NCBI RefSeq assembly: GCF_023650515.1
Contig: NZ_CP096016.1
Location: 3,536,001 to 3,600,000, forward strand
DNA: 64,000 nucleotides
Source: Alkalimarinus coralli
GTDB taxonomy: Bacteria > Pseudomonadota > Gammaproteobacteria > Pseudomonadales > Oleiphilaceae
Reading direction: 5' to 3'
The position numbers and the translations under genes are program-made. Under the pieces are notes generated by a model. It saw only the letters and a program-made list of their open reading frames with translations. It made no database searches and had not been told where the DNA came from. How positions within the stretch are numbered: the stretch's first letter is position 1; each line of letters begins with the position of its first letter. Below are positions 1 to 8,334 of the stretch, piece after piece.

Positions 1-1
1 A

Positions 2-2725
2 ACGCTCTTTTTAAGTTCTATGAGCTTTTTACTGAGCCACGCAAATAAGGCGCTGGATAACTGGCCCGAGCTGCAAGCACTGATTCACAGCAACCAGCAG
101 CAACTAAAACTCTACACCGATAACTGTACCAGTAATTATCTGCATAAATACCTGCTGATTAACGCTGAACTGGCAGTAATTGACAACCAGCCTCTCGACG
201 CGATGGATTTATATGAAGCCGCCATCGAGACCGCAGGAGAAAGCCACGTTATTCACATCGAAGCGTTGGCGAATGAGCGTTATGCTCATTTTTGGATGTC
301 GCAGAATCGCTCGCAAATTGCCGCTATTTATATTAAACGTGCCCACTACCTTTATTTTCACTGGGGCAACCGAGCCAAAACCCAACGCCTTGAAGAAGAG
401 TACAAAGAGTTACTGGAAAACCCGGCTTACCCATCATTCAGCAGCCATGATATTGCAGATAAACACAGCACACAAAACAGTGAAATAAACGACAGTGTAA
501 CCTGCACCAACCTTGATCAACGGCTGGACTGGCTCTCAGCGCTCAAAGCCAGCCAGGCCATTATGGAGAATATACAGTCCGAAAACCTGGCCCATGAGCT
601 GATTAAGATCATGGCTGAGAATGCCGGTGCCAGTAAAGCAATGCTACTGCTTCAGGAAGATGACAGCCTGGTTGTCAGTGCCGTCTACCCAGAGCAGGGC
701 AACAAAAAATGCTTGCAACAACCGATTAATCGATGTCATGACTTTTCGTTTTCAAAGTCACTGATCAACTATGTTAAGCGCATCCGAAGCCCGCAACTGG
801 TCGCTGATGTCAGGGCCGAGCAACGCTTTTTCCCCATCGAATACCTTCGTAATACCAAGGTTCAGTCAGCCATGGCCGTGCCACTTTCTGATGCCGGAAC
901 GCAAGTGGGGCTGGTCTATTTTGAAAACAACCAAATGGCACATGCCTTCACGGAAGAGCGTATGGGGCTGGTGGAAATGCTCGGTTCGCAGGTTATTACC
1001 GCACTCAGAAGCTCCCGCCTCTATGAAGAGTTACGCACCAGTGAGCAACGTTTTAGAGACCTGATTGAAGGGTCTATTCAAGGCATAGTGATTCACCGCG
1101 ACTTTAAGCCGCTGTTTATCAATCAGGCTTTTGCCGAGATGACGGGCTACCAAGTGGACGAGTTAATGTCGATGAACTCGCTGCTAAGTCTGGTGCCCAA
1201 AAGTGCCAATGACCAGCTTAAACGTCTTGATGCCATTATCGCCGCTGGAGACAAACCACCAGAGCACTCTGACATCGAGATCGAAACCCGTGACGGTTGC
1301 AAGCTTATTCTGGACAACATGAGCCGCGTTATCCAATGGGATAACAACTCAGCCATACAAAGTACACTGGTGGATATCACCTCAAGGAGAGAGTACGAGC
1401 ACCAGATTGAGCATATGGCCAGCCATGACGCCCTAAGCCATTTACCCAACCGAATGTTATTCCAGGACCGGTTGCACCAATCCCTGGCCCAGTGTGAGCG
1501 ACATGGCACACAGGGCGCGTTATTACTGCTGGATCTCGATAGTTTTAAAGAGGTCAATGACACCCTCGGACATGCCATTGGTGATGAGCTGATCAAAGGG
1601 GTTGCCCGGCGCTTGCAAGCACATATTAAAGACAGCGACACCGTGGCCCGACTCGGGGGTGACGAGTTTGCAATTATTCTGGAAGATGTAGGCAGTGCAG
1701 ACAACATCGTGGTCGCGGCACAGCGAGTGCTCGACTCGCTGTCTCAGCCCTTTAGCTTTGAGGAAAACGAAATATATACTTCTGCCAGTATTGGGATTAC
1801 GCTCTACCCGGAAGACAGCCAGGACACCGAAGAGCTGGTACGTTTTGCAGATATGGCCATGTATAGCGCCAAGAACAACAAGGGTAATCAGTTTCACTTT
1901 TTCCAGCAGGACATGAACCTTACACTCCGCCGGCAGAAAGAGATCTCAAATGAGATTCGTATTGCGCTGGCAAACGATAAATTTCACCTTGTATTTCAGC
2001 CACAGATTAATGCCAAATCTCTCAAGGTGTCAGGCTTAGAGGCACTTATTCGCTGGGATCATGAAGGCGCACTCATGCCACCTCACGAATTTCTACCCAT
2101 TGCCGAGCAAAATGGACTGATGCCGCTTATTGGTGAGTGGGCGCTAAAAAATGCCTGCCTGAACGCGTTAGACTGGGCCCATGATGATCAGCCGATTACG
2201 TTGGCCGTCAATGTATCCGCCGCTCAATTTCATCAGTCAGACCTAACCGCTTGTGTGCAGAAAGTGCTACAGGAAACCCAATTTCCACCTGAAAGGCTGG
2301 AGCTGGAGATTACTGAGAGCCTGGTCATGCAAAACCTGGAGTCAGCGGTGCAGACAATGAATCAACTGAACCAGTTAGGGGTCAAGCTGTCGATCGACGA
2401 CTTTGGCACCGGTTACTCCTCACTAAGTTATCTCAAGCGCTTTCCAGTGCATAAAATCAAGATAGACCGATCATTTATCAAAGACCTCGAAACCGATGAA
2501 GATGATGCCGCCATCGCACTTGCCATCATTCAGCTAGGGCATACCTTGGGCATGACCGTGGTTGCAGAGGGCGTAGAGTCAGCAACACAGCTGAAACTGC
2601 TGCAAAAGATGGGCTGCGATATTATTCAAGGCTTCTATTTCAGTCGCCCCATCGCACTACCGGATGTCGAACGCTGGATCAGTAATACAGATATTACGGC
2701 TAATAACGAGACTGTCGTGATTTAA
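2..2725 (+). CDS. GAF-PAS-GGDEF-EAL signalling protein, 5' truncated by the window edge
   Basis: This is a cyclic-di-GMP enzyme. The frame is open to base 2 with no stop, so the true start lies outside the window; the first ATG is at 20. Residue numbers below count from that ATG. Residues 1-130 resemble the helical TPR-like tail that follows the ATPase module in large serine/threonine kinase-ATPase-GAF sensors, so the full protein may be much longer. A GAF domain (about 180-330) and a PAS domain (about 345-455) follow. The GGDEF motif at 546-550 is intact, but the inhibitory RxxD site reads KDSD. The EAL domain is intact: EAL at 674-676, then TES, DDFGTG and AEGVE. The EAL half should therefore be an active phosphodiesterase; the GGDEF half may be an active cyclase without product inhibition. 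The domain calls are firm; the kinase-ATPase origin of the N-terminus is inference. Confidence 0.9.
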   Translation, partial: TLFLSSMSFLLSHANKALDNWPELQALIHSNQQQLKLYTDNCTSNYLHKYLLINAELAVIDNQPLDAMDLYEAAIETAGESHVIHIEALANERYAHFWMSQNRSQIAAIYIKRAHYLYFHWGNRAKTQRLEEEYKELLENPAYPSFSSHDIADKHSTQNSEINDSVTCTNLDQRLDWLSALKASQAIMENIQSENLAHELIKIMAENAGASKAMLLLQEDDSLVVSAVYPEQGNKKCLQQPINRCHDFSFSKSLINYVKRIRSPQLVADVRAEQRFFPIEYLRNTKVQSAMAVPLSDAGTQVGLVYFENNQMAHAFTEERMGLVEMLGSQVITALRSSRLYEELRTSEQRFRDLIEGSIQGIVIHRDFKPLFINQAFAEMTGYQVDELMSMNSLLSLVPKSANDQLKRLDAIIAAGDKPPEHSDIEIETRDGCKLILDNMSRVIQWDNNSAIQSTLVDITSRREYEHQIEHMASHDALSHLPNRMLFQDRLHQSLAQCERHGTQGALLLLDLDSFKEVNDTLGHAIGDELIKGVARRLQAHIKDSDTVARLGGDEFAIILEDVGSADNIVVAAQRVLDSLSQPFSFEENEIYTSASIGITLYPEDSQDTEELVRFADMAMYSAKNNKGNQFHFFQQDMNLTLRRQKEISNEIRIALANDKFHLVFQPQINAKSLKVSGLEALIRWDHEGALMPPHEFLPIAEQNGLMPLIGEWALKNACLNALDWAHDDQPITLAVNVSAAQFHQSDLTACVQKVLQETQFPPERLELEITESLVMQNLESAVQTMNQLNQLGVKLSIDDFGTGYSSLSYLKRFPVHKIKIDRSFIKDLETDEDDAAIALAIIQLGHTLGMTVVAEGVESATQLKLLQKMGCDIIQGFYFSRPIALPDVERWISNTDITANNETVVI

Positions 2726-2869
2726 GCCTGATGACATCTCACAGCTCCGCCGTACCATCTCGTAGCACCTCATACTCCAAACCAGTGCATCGATTTTGCC
2801 TCTGCTCTGGGCTGCGTGTTTTTCATAAGAATAATTGCATACAACGTCATCTTCCGTTTAAAATTCGCG

Positions 2870-3030
2870 CCGAAGACGGTTCTCTTAATTGAGATTGAAA
2901 GGGAACACGGTGAGAAACCGTGGCTGCCCCCGCAACTGTTAGCAGAGAGTGTCGGCTCTTATACCACTGGGAAACCGGGAAGGTGGGCCGAATACCTTGA
3001 CCTGTGAGCCAGGAGACCTGCCGTTTAAGT
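2870..3030 (+). promoter_or_regulatory. Cobalamin riboswitch upstream of btuB
   Basis: The conserved core GGGAAcaCGGTG, then aAACCGtgGCtgCCCCCGCAACTGT, lies at 2901-2939, and the B12 box GCCAGGAGACCTGCC lies at 3008-3022. The GACGG at about 2875 can pair with CCGTT just after the B12 box to close P1. These are the hallmarks of an adenosylcobalamin-binding leader RNA, which lowers expression of the B12 uptake operon when cobalamin is plentiful. The rest of the 525-bp gap between the upstream gene and btuB holds nothing else that I recognise apart from a hairpin nearer btuB. Confidence 0.95.
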
Positions 3031-3064
3031 CGTCACCTACCATCAAGCGGGGAGCTTGTTTGGG

Positions 3065-3118
3065 CGGATTCCGTAACGGTGGCAATAACATAGATTATTG
3101 TTGCTGGAAACGAATCCG
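3065..3118 (+). other. Nested hairpin between the riboswitch and btuB
   Basis: CGGATTC (3065-3071) pairs with GAATCCG (3112-3118), and inside it CAATAA (3083-3088) pairs with TTATTG (3095-3100). It lies between the riboswitch aptamer and the btuB ribosome-binding site, so it may be part of the expression platform. There is no clean U-run directly after it, so it is not called a terminator. Confidence 0.45.
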
Positions 3119-3250
3119 TAAGAGGGGCTTCCTTTTATCTGTTTCTGCCACTCAGTTATCCGAACACTCAGCGAACCGTTGTTTGCTGCCTGCACGGATG
3201 GCCGCGTTGCGCTTCCAGCTCCAAGATTTCAGTACTTTAAGGAGCTTAAA

Positions 3251-5185
3251 TTGCTTTATCAAAACTTTTCCAAAACCCCTGTACTGGCCGCAGCGGCTAC
3301 ATCGCTATTACTATTACTATTACTATCCTCAACGGCTCATGCAGAGGCACCAATGGCAGCCAATGAAGCAACAGAGGTAGTTATTAGCGCCTCCCGTATT
3401 GAAATGGCTCGCGAGTCCTCAGGCAGCGCCATCACGGTTTTAGACTCAGACTACCTTGAACAAAATCAGGTTCAGGTTGTGTCTGATGTCCTTAGAGATG
3501 TGCCCGGCGTGGCGGTGAGTCGAACCGGCGGAGCAGGCGCACCGACTCAAGTGCGGATTCGTGGAGCCGAAGCCAATCAGACATTGGTGCTGATTGATGG
3601 CATTGAAGTAAATGATGTCGCCAGTGGTTCAGAGTTTAACTTTGCCCACCTGATGAACCTGGAGGTTGAACGCATAGAAGTACTCCGTGGCGCTCAAAGT
3701 GCGCTGTGGGGTAGCGATGCAATGGGTGGCGTCATTAATATCGTAACTAAACGCGGAAAGGGGTCATTGAACGGTAAAATTACTGTTGAGGGAGGCAGCT
3801 ACGACACCCATCAGGAAACCCTTGCTATTAATGCAGGCACAGACGACTATCACTACGCATTAAGCGGCACGCTGTTAAACACTAATGGCATTTCTGCTGC
3901 CAGTGAAGAGCGAGGCAACCGCGAAAAAGATGGCTATAAAAATGCAACAATCAACTTAAAAAGCGGCATCGATTTGCTCGACAACCTGTCTATGGATCTT
4001 GTGGTGCGCCACGTAAAGAGTGACGTAGACACCGATTCATTTTTAGGCGGAGTCGGCGCAGTTGATAGTGACGATAATACCGAAACGGAGCAAACCTCTG
4101 GCAAGGTCTCAGCCAAACTCGACCTTCTGGATGAGCAGTGGCATCACCGGCTGAGCTTTTCGGCAAACGATACTGACAACACCTTCTTCACCGCCGGTAC
4201 AGAGAGCTACAACAGCCAGGGCTACAAGCAAAAATATGAATATCAGACCGACCTGTTTCTCTATAGCAGCCTGACAAACAGCGATGACCTGGAGCACCGC
4301 TTTACGTTTGCCGCCGAGCATGAAGAAGAGGAATTTTACAACAAAGGGTTCTCAACAATAGATCGTGACATGGACGTGTCAGGTTATGTTGTTGAATATG
4401 GCGCCAACATTGATGATCGCTATTATGCCACGGTCGCAGGCAGGCGAGATATCAACAGTCTGTTCCAGAATGCCAACACCTACCGGCTAACATTCGCAGG
4501 CTGGGTGACAGACAGTGTGCGGCTACACACCAGCAAGGGTAAAGGCATTAAAAACCCGACGCTGTTCGAGTTATTCGGCAGCACCCCTGACTACACCGGC
4601 AATGCAGACCTTCGACCAGAGGAAAATTCAACATGGGACGTTGGAACCGAGTATCACTTTAACGCGTTAGACGGCTATGTCGATTTAACCTACTTCCATA
4701 CCGATGTAACCAATTTAATCACTGGCTCGGGGCAAACATCGGTCAATATGCCCTCAGACGCTAAAATTAAGGGGGTTGAATTAAGCCTGGTCTTGCGCCC
4801 CAGCGATAACACCCGGCTTAACAGCAGCTATACATACACAGACAGCAACGACGGAAACGGCAACGAACTGGTACGGCGGCCCGAGCATGTTGCCAGCATC
4901 AATGGCAGCTATCTGTTCTCCAATGATCAAACCCGTTTAACCACGGGGGTTCAATACAATGGCAAACAAGATGATATTGAATATGATGCCAACTGGAATA
5001 CATCAACCGTTACACTGTCGGACTACACATTAGTCAACGTCGCACTCACTCATCAGCTGAATAAACACATCGAGCTCTTTGGCCGTGTCGATAACCTTCT
5101 CAATGAGGAGTATGAAGAGGTCTTGACCTACGGGACTAAAGGCATCAACGGCATGGTGGGTATCACCATTACAGGCAGCCTGTAG
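3251..5185 (+). CDS. btuB: BtuB-like TonB-dependent vitamin B12 outer-membrane receptor
   Basis: Outer-membrane active transporter for cobalamin. I chose a TTG start at 3251 because a strong ribosome-binding site (TAAGGAG, 3238-3244) sits 6 bases upstream and the translation then begins with a good signal peptide ending in SSTAHA before EAP. The frame extends further upstream (a TTG at 3179) but those residues do not look like a signal peptide. After the signal comes a TonB-box-like segment (EVVISASR), a plug domain with the usual VRIRG, VLIDG and LRGAQSALWGSDAMGG features, and a long beta-barrel ending in a NLLNEEYEE motif. The last residue is Leu instead of the usual terminal Phe or Trp. 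The length is 644 aa, normal for the family. The riboswitch and the btuFCD genes downstream support the substrate. The stop lies 13 bases before btuF. Confidence 0.93.
   Translation: MLYQNFSKTPVLAAAATSLLLLLLLSSTAHAEAPMAANEATEVVISASRIEMARESSGSAITVLDSDYLEQNQVQVVSDVLRDVPGVAVSRTGGAGAPTQVRIRGAEANQTLVLIDGIEVNDVASGSEFNFAHLMNLEVERIEVLRGAQSALWGSDAMGGVINIVTKRGKGSLNGKITVEGGSYDTHQETLAINAGTDDYHYALSGTLLNTNGISAASEERGNREKDGYKNATINLKSGIDLLDNLSMDLVVRHVKSDVDTDSFLGGVGAVDSDDNTETEQTSGKVSAKLDLLDEQWHHRLSFSANDTDNTFFTAGTESYNSQGYKQKYEYQTDLFLYSSLTNSDDLEHRFTFAAEHEEEEFYNKGFSTIDRDMDVSGYVVEYGANIDDRYYATVAGRRDINSLFQNANTYRLTFAGWVTDSVRLHTSKGKGIKNPTLFELFGSTPDYTGNADLRPEENSTWDVGTEYHFNALDGYVDLTYFHTDVTNLITGSGQTSVNMPSDAKIKGVELSLVLRPSDNTRLNSSYTYTDSNDGNGNELVRRPEHVASINGSYLFSNDQTRLTTGVQYNGKQDDIEYDANWNTSTVTLSDYTLVNVALTHQLNKHIELFGRVDNLLNEEYEEVLTYGTKGINGMVGITITGSL
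3305..3326 (+). repeat. Hexanucleotide CTATTA tandem repeat inside the btuB signal peptide
   Basis: Three full CTATTA units plus CTAT encode a run of seven leucines in the hydrophobic core of the BtuB signal peptide. Unit changes would keep the frame and only alter the length of the core. Confidence 0.9.
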
Positions 5186-5198
5186 AGGTCATGAGCTA

Positions 5199-6173
5199 AT
5201 GTTTAAGATATCCAGCCAGCACATACTTATCGTCTTCGCACTGCTGCTTTGCGGTATATTGCTGATAAGGCTGGATATCAACATTGCGCTTTTAAACGAC
5301 AACGCTCTACGACCAACATCCGTCAAGGGAGCCCACTTCCCCAAGATGCTGGTCGACCCCATAGGAGAAGAATACCCTCTGCTCAGGCCACCGCAACGCA
5401 TCGTGTCTGTGACGCTGGGAACCGATGAAATACTGTCTGCACTAGTCGACAGTGACCGAGTGTCAGGCGTTACGCATCTCGCTGATGACCCCATCATGTC
5501 AAACATACCCAACCACTATCCTGCCCATGTTAAGCGGATTACGGGAGAGGTAGAAGAGATCCTGTCACTAGAGCCTGATTTGGTTTTTGTCGCGGCCTAT
5601 ACCCGTGCCGAAACGGTACGGCTATTACTCGGCTCAAAAGTCCCTGTTGTGCGCCTGAGTCACTACCGCTCTTTCAGCGATATCGAAGCAAATATTCGAC
5701 TCGTCGCCAGTGTTGTTGGCAACGAACCACAAGCAGAGGCCATGTTTAACGCGCTACAGCAGAACATTCAATCAATAAAACAGCGAGTTAGCGGAAAGAG
5801 CAGGCCCAGAGTACTCTATTACAGCATGAATGGTTATACCGCCGGGGCCGGAACCACTATTGATGAAATCATTGAAATAGCAGGCGGTTACAATGTCATC
5901 AATGAAACCCATATCAAAGGCACCCAGAAGATTAGTGAAGAGATGGCAATCGGCCTTGAGCCAGACGTTATTCTCATGAACGGCTGGGCACCCGACAGCA
6001 CCCCCACCCCATCTGAGTTTCTTGCAATGCAGCCTGCCTGGCAAAACACCCCAGCGATACTCAATAACCGTGTCTACGATCTAAAAGGCGCATGGGTGCT
6101 TTCAGTCTCTCAATATAGTTGGCACGGAATAGCGCCAGTCGCCAGGCTTCTGCACCCGGAGGTATTTGAATGA
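5199..6173 (+). CDS. btuF: BtuF-like ABC transporter substrate-binding protein
   Basis: A periplasmic cobalamin-binding component of the fold used for iron-siderophore and B12 binding (Peripla_BP_2). The body begins after about residue 60 with RIVSVTLGTDEILSAL, followed by EILSLEPDLVFV and, in the second lobe, a conserved AGAGTTIDEIIEIAGG segment and LEPDVILMNGW. The N-terminus is one hydrophobic helix (about residues 8-23) without a clear signal peptidase site or a proper lipobox (the only Cys follows Leu-Leu-Leu), so it may stay membrane-anchored. It starts 13 bases after btuB and its stop overlaps the btuC start (ATGA). Assignment to B12 rests mainly on the riboswitch-controlled operon; an iron-chelate role is the alternative. 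Confidence 0.85.
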   Translation: MFKISSQHILIVFALLLCGILLIRLDINIALLNDNALRPTSVKGAHFPKMLVDPIGEEYPLLRPPQRIVSVTLGTDEILSALVDSDRVSGVTHLADDPIMSNIPNHYPAHVKRITGEVEEILSLEPDLVFVAAYTRAETVRLLLGSKVPVVRLSHYRSFSDIEANIRLVASVVGNEPQAEAMFNALQQNIQSIKQRVSGKSRPRVLYYSMNGYTAGAGTTIDEIIEIAGGYNVINETHIKGTQKISEEMAIGLEPDVILMNGWAPDSTPTPSEFLAMQPAWQNTPAILNNRVYDLKGAWVLSVSQYSWHGIAPVARLLHPEVFE

Positions 6174-7210
6174 CACTTTTGGCAAAACCGTTAAATATTC
6201 TGATCTTAATGTTATTCATGCTCGCAGGGCTTGCAGTCATTGCATTTTTTCAGGGCTCGGTTGATATTCCCTTCAGTAAGGTGCCAGGCATATTGTCAAA
6301 CGCATGGGGGTGGCCTGTCGCCGTTGAAGGTGTACGACCATGGATGCAGAGCGTCTTGATCGACGTAAGAATGCCCAGGATTATCGTTGGGGCGCTTGCC
6401 GGTGCTTGCCTCGCGATCAGTGGCGCAGTCATGCAAGGCATGTTTCGCAATCCCCTGGCATCCCCCTCGGTGCTGGGCGTTTCGTCTGGCGCCTCACTCG
6501 GTGCAGTTCTAGCACTTTATTTAGGGGTTGCATCCGTCTCTGTATGGGCACTGCCTGCCTTTGCGTTTATCGGCGCCACCCTAACCCTCTTTATAGTCTA
6601 TCGAATTGCCAGCCAGCGGGGTCATATAGCCACCGGAACGCTGCTGCTTTCAGGCGTAGCCATAGGTGCCTTGAATACCGCCATATCTTCACTGGTTCTG
6701 GCATTATCTCTTAACAACTGGGAAGTCGGGCGCATGATCATCTACTGGACAATGGGTGGGTTAGACGGCCGCACCTGGGATCATGTATTACTACTGCTGC
6801 CGTTTGCAACGCTAGGCACCGCTGCTCTGCTACTGTTCTCAAAGCACCTGGACGCACTCTTGTTAGGGGAGATTCATGCCGTATCCATTGGCGTCAATAT
6901 TGCGAATACCAGAAGGTGGCTGCTCGTGATCACTGCCTTCATGGTCGGCGCAACCGTTTCTGTCTGTGGCGCAATTGGCTTTATCGGGCTGGTAGTGCCT
7001 CATATTATACGGCTGTTAATTGGCCCCCATCATCGTTTTCTACTGCCCGCTTCCGCTATCGGAGGCGCGATTACACTGGTTGGGGCCGACCTATTACTAC
7101 GTACAGCAGCCCCTGAAAAAGCCATCCCCCTTGGGGTGGCAACCGCCTCTTTAGGTGCACCTTTTTTCTTATTTATTTTGATAAAAAAACGCTGGGCCAT
7201 GCAAATATAA
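6170..7210 (+). CDS. btuC: BtuC-like B12 ABC transporter permease (FecCD family)
   Basis: Inner-membrane permease of the cobalamin importer. The sequence is strongly hydrophobic throughout with the FecCD-family marks: RMPRIIVGALAGACLAISG near residue 63, then MQGMFRNPLASPSVLGVSSGA, and near the C-terminus GAIGFIGLVVPHIIRLLIGP, the region that contacts the ATPase. About nine to ten membrane helices can be drawn, and the 346 aa length is typical. The ATG overlaps the btuF stop, so translation is coupled. The gene is followed after 15 bases by a 40-aa ORF and then btuD. Confidence 0.93.
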   Translation: MTLLAKPLNILILMLFMLAGLAVIAFFQGSVDIPFSKVPGILSNAWGWPVAVEGVRPWMQSVLIDVRMPRIIVGALAGACLAISGAVMQGMFRNPLASPSVLGVSSGASLGAVLALYLGVASVSVWALPAFAFIGATLTLFIVYRIASQRGHIATGTLLLSGVAIGALNTAISSLVLALSLNNWEVGRMIIYWTMGGLDGRTWDHVLLLLPFATLGTAALLLFSKHLDALLLGEIHAVSIGVNIANTRRWLLVITAFMVGATVSVCGAIGFIGLVVPHIIRLLIGPHHRFLLPASAIGGAITLVGADLLLRTAAPEKAIPLGVATASLGAPFFLFILIKKRWAMQI

Positions 7211-7225
7211 CAGGGAGGCTAACCT

Positions 7226-7348
7226 ATGAAAGAACTCATTTTAAAGCACATGCAGAACCGCCAAAGCAGTTGGAGCCTGGGCTCATTAAGAGCGGGCCAA
7301 TTTCACGGGCAAGCCGCTCACCAAGAACGAGAGGTGCCCGCACCATGA
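7226..7348 (+). CDS. 40-aa ORF coupled between btuC and btuD, function unknown
   Basis: A 40-codon reading frame starts with ATG at 7226, has a strong ribosome-binding site (GGGAGG, 7213-7218) 7 bases upstream, and ends in a TGA that overlaps the btuD ATG as ATGA (7345-7348). That arrangement is typical of translational coupling and argues the frame is read. The peptide starts MKELILKHMQ and contains SSWSLGSLRA; it has no signal peptide and no membrane segment. It could be a leader that feeds ribosomes to btuD or a remnant of a longer gene. I do not recognise a family with certainty. Confidence 0.55.
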   Translation: MKELILKHMQNRQSSWSLGSLRAGQFHGQAAHQEREVPAP

Positions 7349-8142
7349 GTACACTGCTTAGTTGCTCAAACCTGGAATTCGCCTATGGAAAGCAGAACAT
7401 CATCAAGGACGTCGCGTTAAGCTTCGATAAAAAGCAGTTTGTTGGCCTTATAGGCCCTAATGGAGCGGGCAAATCAACCTTGTTAACACTGCTGATGGGG
7501 TTAGTTTCCCCAACTCACGGGGAAATTACGCTCGCAGGCCGATCTCTTAACACCTACAAACCACGGGAGATAGCGCGCCATATCTCTCTGGTTCCTCAGG
7601 ACACGTCGATTGACTGCGCGTTTAGCGTACAGGAGGTCGTAGCGATGGGGCGAAACCCTCACTTAGGCCCGTTTCAGTCTGAGCGCCAACAAGATCTTGA
7701 ACTGATCCAAGCCGCCATGGAAAAAACGGATCTATTGCAGATGGCAGAGCGCAGGGTGGACCAGCTTTCAGGAGGGGAGCGGCAACGAGTGTTTATCGCT
7801 AGAGCTATCGCTCAACAAGCACCGATTCTGTTACTGGATGAGCCCACCGCAAATTTAGATCTTTGCCATCAGTTAGAGGTTTTGACATTAGTTAAGCAGT
7901 TAACCGAAAGCGGGCATACAGCCATTGCAGCAATTCACGATCTGGGGTTAGCATCACGATTTTGTGACCGGTTAATTTTGTTATCTCAAGGCGACGTCGT
8001 GGCAGACGGAACACCGACCCAAGTACTCACGAAAGATAACTTATACCGATACTTTTCCATCGAGGCACAGATAGAGCCATCTACTGAAGCAGGGGAAAGT
8101 GTGCGAGTAACGGCGCTAAGGCCGCGATACCGCAATAACTAA
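7345..8142 (+). CDS. btuD: BtuD-like B12 ABC transporter ATPase
   Basis: ATP-hydrolysing subunit of the cobalamin importer, family of FecE/FhuC/BtuD. Walker A GPNGAGKST is at about residues 39-47, the Q-loop lies in SLVPQDT, the signature is LSGGERQRV, Walker B is ILLLDEPTANLD, and the switch histidine is in AIHDL. I start at ATG 7345, with GAGGTG 8 bases upstream and the overlap with the 40-aa ORF, although the frame is open further upstream. The length is 265 aa. It is the last gene of the riboswitch-controlled run; an inverted-repeat element begins one base after its stop. Confidence 0.92.
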   Translation: MSTLLSCSNLEFAYGKQNIIKDVALSFDKKQFVGLIGPNGAGKSTLLTLLMGLVSPTHGEITLAGRSLNTYKPREIARHISLVPQDTSIDCAFSVQEVVAMGRNPHLGPFQSERQQDLELIQAAMEKTDLLQMAERRVDQLSGGERQRVFIARAIAQQAPILLLDEPTANLDLCHQLEVLTLVKQLTESGHTAIAAIHDLGLASRFCDRLILLSQGDVVADGTPTQVLTKDNLYRYFSIEAQIEPSTEAGESVRVTALRPRYRNN

Positions 8143-8286
8143 TAGAAACCTTTGCACGACTACTGCGCTTACAAATACAGCGTTAAAGAATGACTCAAAA
8201 TGCTCATTTATTGCTCATAAACTGCGCTTTTTCTTCATTTTTTGCCTTGTCTTTGCTTCGCTCGTAACGTCGTGCAAAGGTCTCTA
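8143..8286. mobile_element. MITE-like inverted-repeat element, family A copy 1 (complete)
   Basis: The element is 144 bp and is bounded by 18-bp terminal inverted repeats that differ at one base: TAGAAACCTTTGCACGAC at 8143-8160 and the complement of TAGAGACCTTTGCACGAC at 8269-8286. It has no coding capacity. Related copies occur at 28485, 35865 and 47126. It sits directly between the convergent btuD and tonB genes and may also act as a transcript end. Confidence 0.75.
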
Positions 8287-8334
8287 ACAGGGGCAAATAA
8301 ATCATCCGGCAAATAAACCGGTAAACGAAATAAA

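Noticed and set aside
1147-1897. Long minus-strand frames opposite the first signalling gene
   Set aside because: They are antisense to conserved GGDEF sequence, which fully explains the region.
2816-3380. Open frames across the btuB leader on the plus strand
   Set aside because: They run through the conserved cobalamin riboswitch, whose RNA structure explains the sequence; no ribosome-binding site or protein family supports them.
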